From Anaerolinea sp. (GTDB taxonomy: Bacteria; Chloroflexota; Anaerolineae; Anaerolineales; Anaerolineaceae), in assembly GCA_013824865.1 (NCBI GenBank), contig PNON01000002.1:1-64000 (forward strand): DNA of 64,000 bases. The letters are read 5' to 3'. The translations under genes and the position numbers were made by a program. Positions 8,674 through 15,766 of the stretch are shown here, piece after piece. The first letter of the stretch is position 1, and each line of letters begins with the position of its first letter. The notes beneath the pieces are model-generated. The model did no database searches. It worked only from the letters and a program-made list of their open reading frames with translations, and had not been told where the DNA came from.

Positions 8674-10980
8674 TTACCCTGCTGTCCCTGCGTACAAATG
8701 CTTCTGGAAACCCACAAACATAGCTTTAATACTCTCCACGTTTCCAAGGATCTCGGTTGCGTCGGTGAGGGCTTGATATTTTAATTTCAGTAAGTCCGGC
8801 AGCTTTTCCTGGGCGAGTTCTTCCACGCCGGTCTCGATGTATTTACTCAATACGAATTCCAAAAATTCTTTCTGCCGGTTGTTCAACGAAGAGAAAATGT
8901 TGAATTGTGCCCTGGCGACACGGGCTTCACGGGTGATGGGCTGGATGGCGAAAGCGATGTATTCCAGAACGTCGAATAAGTCGCTCTTCTCGGCGTTGAT
9001 AAGCGCCTGCAAATTTGCCAGCTCACCTTTCCCGTAGCCGGCTTCCGCCAGCTTGTCCAACAGCGCCTTACGGGTATTCGGCTGGGACCAGATTCGACGC
9101 AGTTCAGCTTCATCCCGGAAGAATTCAGGCAGTTTACCAAATAACGCGTGCAGGAATTCTTCGGCTGAGACCGGCTTTCCGTCCGCGCTCCAGAAGGAGG
9201 TGGCAATCATATGCTGGATCTCGCGTTCTTTGCCATCCCCCAGTTTCACCTTGATCTTTTGCGGTTGTTGTTCCCTTTCAATCTCCTCGTCATCAGAAGT
9301 CTCAGTTGGTTCTTTTATTAGTTTTGGCTCGGGTTTAGGTTCAGGTTCAACCGGTTCACCATCCCATTCCGGGTCGGCGAAGTGGTGGTAGGCATCCACA
9401 AAATCATAGATCGTAAAATAGTCCTTGCCATCGAATAGCCGGGTACCACGCCCGATGATCTGCTTGAATTCGATCATGGAATTGATCGGTCGCATCAGTA
9501 CGATGTTGCGGATGTTACGTGCATCTACTCCCGTGGAGAGTTTTTGCGAAGTGGTCAAAACAGTCGGAATAGTCTTTTCATTATCTTGGAATTCGCGCAG
9601 GTATTGTTCTCCCAGTGCACCGTCGTTGGCCGTAACCCGGACGCAATAAAACGTATCAGGATTCTTTTTCATCTGGTTTATCAAATCCCTGACCGCCAGG
9701 GCGTGGTCCTGGGTGGCACAAAACACGATGGCCTTTTCACTCTGGTTCGCTTCACTTAGATAGATCTTCACGCGTTTGGCTTCGCGTTCTTTGATCTCAA
9801 TGATACGGTTGAAATCCGGCTCCTGGTACAACCGGCCTTCTTCTATTTCACCTTCGATGACTGTATCATCCGTTGTGTACATATAATCGTCCAGGGTGGT
9901 CTGAATACGTTTAACCTTGAAAGGAGTCAGGTAGCCATCGTTGATACCTTCTTTAAGGGAATAAATATATACAGGATCACCAAAATAGCGATAGGTATCC
10001 GCATTCACATCACGTTTTGGTGTGGCAGTTAAACCTAGCTGCACCGCGGGGGAGAAGTACTCCATGATCTCACGCCAATTGCTTTCGTCATTGGCGCCGC
10101 CGCGATGGCATTCGTCAATGATAATGAAGTCGAAGAAGTCCTTCGGGTATTCCCCGAAGTAGGGCTGATTTTCGGGGCCGGACATGAAGGTCTGGAAGAT
10201 GGTGAAGAAGATACTGCCATTGGTAGGAACTCTCCCGTTTCTGCTTATTTCATCCGGTTTGATGCGTTTGAGGGCGTCCTCTTCGAAAGCTGAAAAGGCG
10301 TTAAATGCCTGGTCAGCCAGAATGTTACGGTCAGCCAGGAAAAGCACCCGGGGTCGGCGTGTTCTGTCGCGCTGTAAATTCCAGCGGGTATGGAACAATT
10401 TCCAAACGATCTGGAAGGCGATGAAGGTCTTGCCGGTGCCAGTGGCCAGCGTGAGCAAAATGCGCTGTTTACCAGCGGCGATGGCTTCCATGGTTTTGGT
10501 GACCGCCACTTCCTGGTAATAGCGCACTTCCTTCGAACCGCCCACATCTTCATACGGCACCTGGCTGAATATGTCTCGCCAGTCATTCTGCTCCGCAAAA
10601 GTGAGCTGCCACAGTTCATCCGGAGTCGGGAAAGCTGAAACCAGCCCTTCCTTCCCGGTCTTCATACAGATCTGGTAGATCTCTTTGCCGTTACTCGCAA
10701 ATGTGTAATCCAGGTGCAGCTTTTCAGCGTAGTTCTTGGCCTGGGCAACACCTTCACCCACTTCCTTTTCGTCGCTCTTGGCTTCCAATGCGGCCAATTT
10801 TCTTCCGCGATAGGTGAGAACATAATCAGCGGTGAGCGGTTTTGCCCGCCCGCCGCCGGTCTGGATCTTGCCAATCGAGAGCTTGTACTCCCGCTGTATT
10901 TTAGAGCCTTCCACCTCGCCCCATCCGCTGGCTTTCAGTTTGGGGTCGATCAGTTCCGCCCTGGTCTCTGCTTCGTTCAT
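8674..10980 (-). CDS. hsdR: Type I restriction enzyme, R (restriction/translocation) subunit
   Basis: This 768-residue motor and nuclease subunit works with HsdM and HsdS. The N-terminal HsdR nuclease domain shows the Asp and EAK of a PD-(D/E)xK site (ADYVLTYRG...LAALEAKSDE). The SF2 helicase core follows: Walker A LATGTGKT, DEAH-type DECHRGG, LTATPKR, and motif VI IGRGTRLF. The rest resembles the EcoEI-type C-terminal region. The ATG at 10980 has AGAAGG upstream and lies 9 bases after fic. Unusually, it is separated from hsdM/hsdS by fic and a separate promoter. Confidence 0.93.
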   Translation of the reverse strand: MNEAETRAELIDPKLKASGWGEVEGSKIQREYKLSIGKIQTGGGRAKPLTADYVLTYRGRKLAALEAKSDEKEVGEGVAQAKNYAEKLHLDYTFASNGKEIYQICMKTGKEGLVSAFPTPDELWQLTFAEQNDWRDIFSQVPYEDVGGSKEVRYYQEVAVTKTMEAIAAGKQRILLTLATGTGKTFIAFQIVWKLFHTRWNLQRDRTRRPRVLFLADRNILADQAFNAFSAFEEDALKRIKPDEISRNGRVPTNGSIFFTIFQTFMSGPENQPYFGEYPKDFFDFIIIDECHRGGANDESNWREIMEYFSPAVQLGLTATPKRDVNADTYRYFGDPVYIYSLKEGINDGYLTPFKVKRIQTTLDDYMYTTDDTVIEGEIEEGRLYQEPDFNRIIEIKEREAKRVKIYLSEANQSEKAIVFCATQDHALAVRDLINQMKKNPDTFYCVRVTANDGALGEQYLREFQDNEKTIPTVLTTSQKLSTGVDARNIRNIVLMRPINSMIEFKQIIGRGTRLFDGKDYFTIYDFVDAYHHFADPEWDGEPVEPEPKPEPKLIKEPTETSDDEEIEREQQPQKIKVKLGDGKEREIQHMIATSFWSADGKPVSAEEFLHALFGKLPEFFRDEAELRRIWSQPNTRKALLDKLAEAGYGKGELANLQALINAEKSDLFDVLEYIAFAIQPITREARVARAQFNIFSSLNNRQKEFLEFVLSKYIETGVEELAQEKLPDLLKLKYQALTDATEILGNVESIKAMFVGFQKHLYAGTAG

Positions 10981-10989
10981 AATTACCTT

Positions 10990-12138
10990 CTATTCATTGT
11001 CCATGAAGATGGATAGATACTCCTGATAGATATATTTCTGATTGTATGTTTCATTTACATCTTTTGGTGTCAGTATACCCATATCAATAAAACGGTCAAT
11101 TAATCCGATTGCACTTCTTCTGGTAAATCCAGTCCATTTTTGTATCATCGCCATATTAATGATAGGCTGATGATATAGTTTTGGTAAAACAAGGCAAGCA
11201 CTTTCTGACGCACGCTTATTTAAAGCCTGAATTTTCTCAAAATCCTTTTGTCGCAGAATGGTAATTTTCTCAACGGTAATAATGGCTTTTTCCGCTATTT
11301 CAATCACCCCGTCCAGGAAAAAATCCACCCAAACATCCACATTCCCGTTGTGATACTCTTCCAGTTTTTCGTAATACAAATTCTGGTGCTTCATAAAAAA
11401 TGTTGACAGGAAGAGGACAGGTTTCTCGAGGTAACCTGCCTTCCATAGATAAAAGGTGATCAGCATCCTGCCTGTTCTTCCATTTCCATCCAGGAACGGG
11501 TGGATCAGCTCAAACTGTGCATGGATTATTCCAGTCTTAATAACAGTAGGAACTTGATCATTAGCATGGATGAAGCCTTCCAACATGGAAAGGGCATTAT
11601 TCATATCATCCACAGGGGGTGGAACAAAGCGGGCGTTATCAGGTCTTGTACCACCGATCCAGTTTTGGCTTTTCCTAAATTCACCCGGATCTGGAAAATG
11701 GGTTGTTCTAGCTCCGAGCATAAGCTCGCGATGGAGTTCACGGATGAATCGCAGCGAAACAGGAAAATGTTCTTGTTCAACCCGCTTCAATCCATAATCC
11801 AGTGCTTTGATGTAATGCAATATATCATCTACATCAATCGGTATACTGCTGCTCCTTGATACATCAGCTTCAATGGCATCGACCATTGTAGCCATAGTGC
11901 CTTCGATCTGGCTGGAAGCAGCGGCATCTTTACGGAGATACATCAACAGGAAGAAATCCAGATCAGGTAGCAATTTGGTGATCCCATCCAGTTTACCCAA
12001 CAACCTGGTTGCCTCGTTGTTTTTCATTAATAGGGCGGATCCAAACTCAAAACCCCCATCTGGAGGAAAAGGGTTGGGAACAAAAGCCTTATAACCGCCT
12101 GGTTGATTTCTTAAAATGCCAATTTCGTATTTTTTCAT
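10990..12138 (-). CDS. fic: Fic family protein (predicted AMPylase) with C-terminal helix-turn-helix
   Basis: The 382-residue protein has the complete Fic active-site motif HPFLDGNGRTGR, which transfers AMP or another nucleotide part to target hydroxyls. Upstream it has an intramolecular inhibitory motif (S/T)xxxE(G/N), seen as SSQIEG, so activity should be auto-inhibited. The C-terminal ~80 residues look like a winged helix (MIQKWTGFTRRSAIGLIDRF). A GTG at 12150 would add four residues; I prefer the ATG at 12138, although neither has a clear ribosome site. It sits between hsdS and hsdR with its own promoter and an operator-like repeat. Its role in the R-M system is unknown. Confidence 0.85.
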   Translation of the reverse strand: MKKYEIGILRNQPGGYKAFVPNPFPPDGGFEFGSALLMKNNEATRLLGKLDGITKLLPDLDFFLLMYLRKDAAASSQIEGTMATMVDAIEADVSRSSSIPIDVDDILHYIKALDYGLKRVEQEHFPVSLRFIRELHRELMLGARTTHFPDPGEFRKSQNWIGGTRPDNARFVPPPVDDMNNALSMLEGFIHANDQVPTVIKTGIIHAQFELIHPFLDGNGRTGRMLITFYLWKAGYLEKPVLFLSTFFMKHQNLYYEKLEEYHNGNVDVWVDFFLDGVIEIAEKAIITVEKITILRQKDFEKIQALNKRASESACLVLPKLYHQPIINMAMIQKWTGFTRRSAIGLIDRFIDMGILTPKDVNETYNQKYIYQEYLSIFMDNE

Positions 12139-12160
12139 AAATTTGTTCACATTTATTTAT

Positions 12161-12212
12161 AGATGTATACTAACTATATATGTAAGTATACATCTTGTCA
12201 AGCAATGTATAC
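12161..12212 (-). promoter_or_regulatory. Promoter of fic-hsdR-mrr with TGTATAC operator repeats
   Basis: On the minus strand, -35 TTGACA (12201-12196), a 17-base spacer and -10 TATAGT (12178-12173) form a near-consensus promoter. A perfect 10-bp inverted repeat, AGATGTATAC (12161-12170) and GTATACATCT (12186-12195), has one arm in the promoter spacer and the other just past the -10. A third box, TGTATAC, lies at 12206-12212 upstream of the -35. This is a typical repressor-site geometry. The Fic protein's own C-terminal winged helix is a candidate binder, by inference. Confidence 0.7.
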
Positions 12213-12225
12213 CAAATTTTATATT

Positions 12226-13446
12226 TTACAACTCCCCATTGAAAGCTTTTTGCAGGAGCGATTTCTTAAGCTCATCCAGTGCGAATAATTTTTGCTGGTA
12301 GATGACTTCGAGCTTTTTAGTTTCAAATGACATTTTTTCGAAACTTACGACTAATTTTTCCTGTGCTTCGTATTTGGTTGGAAAATTTACTGTTATTGTT
12401 GCCAATCTCGTAAGGGCTAGTTTCGGCATTGCGGTTGTTCTTGTATTCAAACCAGCCTGATTAATAAAGGAGGCAGTTTTTGTGAAAAAATAAACCAGTT
12501 TATTGTTGATTGAAGGGATAATTATTAATTTACAGGCATTTTCAGTTAAATTGGCGCCATTCAATGATTCAGGAACTATCCCTGTTTTCCCGATTGTTCC
12601 TGCGATACTTATGTATAAATCTTTTGATGTTATTGTATAATTTTTTATCTTCTTATAAACTTCATCATTAATATAATGAATATCATCCAGACTAACACTG
12701 CCGACATCGTTGAAATCTGTAACTCTAATATAAGGGTATTTTGTTGGGTGTTTCTCAAATTTGTACCCTTTTGGAACTCGTTTACCACCTTTAATTACTG
12801 AAATTTCTCCTAACTTTTTCTCCTCCCACCCCTCGCCTGGATTGGCGAAGACGCTTTCAAGGTAGCTTTCGAACAGCTCGCGGGCGTTGTGCAGGTTGCG
12901 CTCGGTGTTCTCGCGCGCTTTGTCGATGGCCGCGAATGCTTCATCCAGTATGGCCACAATGCGTTGTTGCTCGGAGAGGGATGGTAGAGGGACTGGAATT
13001 TCTCCCAATCTAGATCGGCTTATTCTTTTTCTAGTTGTTCCGGTTGTTTCTTTCTCTACTTCGCTTAGATATTGATCTGATTGGGAATAATAACGAAAAA
13101 AATCTGGAGATACTAAGTTCTCTTCAAACCTTACAATGGTGCAATCCACTGCGGTAATCATACGATCTTTTAAATCCGGAATAAGGCAAGCCCTACCTAC
13201 CGGTTCCGGTAGCCTGGAAATTAAGCAATCATCTTTATATATCTCAGTACATCTTAATCGTTTGAAAGTATCTTCCGAAATATACCTGGCTTTTTCTTCT
13301 CTATCTTTGAATACTCCTATACCTACATTACCGGTTTGTATCAGGCGAATTCCATAATTCGATTGATCTTTACTTTCAATCCAATCACCGTCAGCAAATA
13401 CCTTACAAGCTTCATTCAGCTTAATAATTTTCCAATCTTCCTTCAC
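12226..13446 (-). CDS. hsdS: Type I restriction enzyme, S (specificity) subunit
   Basis: The 406-residue DNA-recognition subunit has the usual two halves. A first target-recognition domain (about residues 1-150) is followed by the conserved helix LPSLSEQQRIVAILDEAF. A second, more AT-rich recognition domain (about 205-350) is followed by a second helix near the C-terminus (LFALDELKKSLLQKAFNGEL). The start is GTG at 13446 and overlaps the stop of the preceding transposase frame as GTGA, so translation may be coupled. The lower GC of both recognition domains is common for this class, which exchanges these domains horizontally. Confidence 0.92.
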   Translation of the reverse strand: MKEDWKIIKLNEACKVFADGDWIESKDQSNYGIRLIQTGNVGIGVFKDREEKARYISEDTFKRLRCTEIYKDDCLISRLPEPVGRACLIPDLKDRMITAVDCTIVRFEENLVSPDFFRYYSQSDQYLSEVEKETTGTTRKRISRSRLGEIPVPLPSLSEQQRIVAILDEAFAAIDKARENTERNLHNARELFESYLESVFANPGEGWEEKKLGEISVIKGGKRVPKGYKFEKHPTKYPYIRVTDFNDVGSVSLDDIHYINDEVYKKIKNYTITSKDLYISIAGTIGKTGIVPESLNGANLTENACKLIIIPSINNKLVYFFTKTASFINQAGLNTRTTAMPKLALTRLATITVNFPTKYEAQEKLVVSFEKMSFETKKLEVIYQQKLFALDELKKSLLQKAFNGEL

Positions 13447-14147
13447 AATAACCCCCGCGTCTCATTTATGAATATTGTGTCAACTGCATCCCGTCCGTTT
13501 GTCGCTAGCATCCATCTCTCCGGGTTGGCAAGTATATAAGCGCAAATCTTCAGGTAAGCTGCTTCATTTCGAATGATATGCTCATAATAATTCCGTTGCC
13601 ACACCCTCTGGTTAAACGCCGGCCAATTCCTCTCTTTCACCCCATCCACATAGCGTTTGGTGGTCAATGATTTAAATCGCTACACAACATCCGGTAGGGA
13701 GAGATTTGTCGGGGCGATCCCCTGTGATCGCCCATTCTTTTGTGTCGGGGTCAGGGCATTTGTCGGGGCAACCACAGGGGGTTGCCCTAAATCATCGCGG
13801 GAAGAAGGAGGGTAGACACGGGGGTCTACCCCAACACGGGGGTCTACCCCAACATGGGGGTCTACATGGGGGTCTGCCCCTACGAGAACAATGATTCCAT
13901 GGATATGATCCGGCATGACCTGAAACACATCAATTTCCACGCCGGGGTAATGTTGCGGGATTTCGTACCAAATGGACGCGACCATCTCACCCGCATCATT
14001 TAATCGCATCTCGCCATTCACGATTTCCCCGAATAAATGTTCGCGATTCTGTGTGTTCATTGTAATGAAATACGCCCCATTTTGTGAATAATCATAACCC
14101 TTCAGGCGAATTGAGCGCCTGTGATGTATCTCTGGATCGTAGGTCAT
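13443..14147 (-). pseudogene. REP-associated (Y1) tyrosine transposase interrupted by one in-frame TAG
   Basis: One reading frame encodes a Y1 transposase of the IS200/RAYT group, split by a single TAG (13680-13682). The N-terminal part has SQNGAYFITMNTQNREHLFG and the metal-binding HxH segment MPDHIHGIIVL. The C-terminal part has RVWQRNYYEHIIRNEAAY with the catalytic tyrosine. Around the stop the frame reads LPDVV-stop-RFKSLTTK; relatives usually have Gln there, so CAG to TAG is the likely change. It overlaps the hsdM stop as ATGA and the hsdS start as GTGA. A block of short tandem repeats (13816-13880) is inserted in frame in the middle. It is probably inactive unless the TAG is read through. 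Confidence 0.85.
13816..13880 (-). repeat. 18-bp tandem repeat inside the transposase frame
   Basis: The unit ACACGGGGGTCTACCCCA repeats at 13816-13833 and 13834-13851, followed by two shortened variants to 13880. On the coding strand it reads as repeats of GVDPRV/VDPHV. The units keep the frame, so the insertion did not cause the break in the gene. Related GGTCGAC...ACCCC text occurs near 5.6 kb. Confidence 0.8.
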
Positions 14148-15598
14148 AACATCCCCTGGATGGATTTCAAAAGCTCTCCACTTTCTGCATCCAGCCGGTT
14201 GATCTCTTCTAAAATCATCTTCGGATCGCGCAAAGTGTCGTCTTCTTTACGATGTGGATTCTTGACCGACAAATCCCATGTGGACGTATCAACTTCCTTG
14301 ATATCCAACGACCACGAATTCTCCGAATCCGCATTTGTCTTCTGCAATTGGACGAAATCCGCCAGGTCAGCTTCATTCAGCGGGTTAGTCTTGCCCAGGT
14401 TGCGTTCAAGGTTGAGCTGATAGAACCAAATTTTACGCGTAGGAGCGCCTTTTTCAAAGAACAGGATGACGGTTTTTACACCTGCCCCGGCGAATGTACC
14501 ACCGGGCAGGTCCAGAACCGCATACAGGTTGCAGCTTTCCAGCAGCAGCTTGCGCAAGCTGACCGAGGCATTATCGGTGTTGGAGAGGAAGGTGTTTTTA
14601 ATCACCACGCCGCCTTTACCGCCCGCCTTGAGGATCTTGATGAAATGCTGCAGGAAGAGAAAGGCGGTCTCGCCGGTCTTGACGGGAAAGTTCTGCTGCA
14701 CCTCGGCGCGTTCCTTGCCTCCGAAGGGCGGGTTGGCAAGGACGACATCATACCTATCACGCTCCTGTATATCCATCAGGTTTTCGGCCAGGGTGTTGGT
14801 GTGCAGGATGTTGGGAGCTTCTATGCCGTGCAGGATCATGTTCATGGTGCCGATGATGTATGCCAGTGATTTCTTTTCCTTGCCGTAGAATGTGCGTTTT
14901 TGCAGTGTCTCCATTTCGGTGGTGGAGAGCTGCTTACTGGCTTTGAGGTATTCAAAGGCTTCCGCCAGAAAGCCGGCGGAGCCCACGGCGCCGTCGTAGA
15001 TCTTGTCCCCAATCCTAGGGGCGACCACTTTAATGATAGTGCGGATGAGAGGGCGCGGGGTGTAATATTCGCCGCCGTTGCGCCCGGCGTTGCCCATATT
15101 CTTGATCTTGTCTTCGTACAAGTGAGACATTTCGTGCTTTTCAGCACTCGAACGGAAGCGCAGCTCATCCACCAGGTTAATGACCTCACGCATGTTGTAA
15201 CCGCTCTGAATTTTGTTTTTTAGTTCGCTAAAGATCTCGCCAATCTTGTATTCGATGGTATCCGCGCTGCTGGCATCGGCTTTGAATTTCTTAAGATATG
15301 GGAATAGCTTGTGGTCAACGAAATCCTTCAGGTCGTCACCGGTAAGAGCTTTGTGATAGTCGATCTTGCCATTGCCGTTTTTTGGCGCAGCCCAAACCTC
15401 CCAGCGATATTCCGGGCTGATGATCCCGGAATAATCCTCTCCCCTCAACTCTGCTGCGGTTTGCCTGTCTTTTTCCAGGTCATCCAGGTATTTAAGAAAG
15501 AGGATCCATGAGGTCTGCTCAACGTAGTCCAGTTCGCTGCTGCACCCGGCGTCTTTATGCAGAATATCGTCAATGTTCTTGAAGGTTTGTTCAAACAT
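14144..15598 (-). CDS. hsdM: Type I restriction-modification system, M (DNA methyltransferase) subunit
   Basis: The 484-residue N6-adenine methyltransferase has an N-terminal HsdM helical domain (residues about 1-120). The SAM-binding motif I is seen as DGAVGSAGFLAEAFEY, a variant of DPxCGxG. The catalytic motif IV NPPFGG follows, and a C-terminal helical region contacts HsdS. The ATG at 15598 has GGGGAG upstream. It is the first gene of the island; the transposase frame begins at its stop codon (ATGA). Confidence 0.94.
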   Translation of the reverse strand: MFEQTFKNIDDILHKDAGCSSELDYVEQTSWILFLKYLDDLEKDRQTAAELRGEDYSGIISPEYRWEVWAAPKNGNGKIDYHKALTGDDLKDFVDHKLFPYLKKFKADASSADTIEYKIGEIFSELKNKIQSGYNMREVINLVDELRFRSSAEKHEMSHLYEDKIKNMGNAGRNGGEYYTPRPLIRTIIKVVAPRIGDKIYDGAVGSAGFLAEAFEYLKASKQLSTTEMETLQKRTFYGKEKKSLAYIIGTMNMILHGIEAPNILHTNTLAENLMDIQERDRYDVVLANPPFGGKERAEVQQNFPVKTGETAFLFLQHFIKILKAGGKGGVVIKNTFLSNTDNASVSLRKLLLESCNLYAVLDLPGGTFAGAGVKTVILFFEKGAPTRKIWFYQLNLERNLGKTNPLNEADLADFVQLQKTNADSENSWSLDIKEVDTSTWDLSVKNPHRKEDDTLRDPKMILEEINRLDAESGELLKSIQGML

Positions 15599-15650
15599 TA
15601 AGCTTGCTCCCCGCGGGTGGTTTCAAATTCCCCTGATGGGGTATGGGTTA

Positions 15651-15681
15651 ATTATACATGGAAAAGGGTTGAGGTTTGCAA
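15651..15681 (-). promoter_or_regulatory. Probable promoter of hsdM
   Basis: A perfect -10 TATAAT (minus strand, 15656-15651) lies about 50 bases before the hsdM start. A possible -35 TTGCAA lies at 15676-15681, with a long 19-base spacer. Between this and the next gene (to 15766) are a duplicated TGTAGGAGTAGT and a CTCTGCGTTCTCTGCGG repeat fragment, but no gene. Confidence 0.5.
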
Positions 15682-15766
15682 TGTAGGAGTAGTTGTAGGA
15701 GTAGTTTTATTCATTACCTCTGCGTTCTCTGCGGTGAAAAGATCTTTGTTTTCCGTGGTAAATAGA

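Noticed and set aside
13816..13880. Possible CRISPR array
   Set aside because: The units are contiguous 18-base repeats without spacers, inside a transposase frame.
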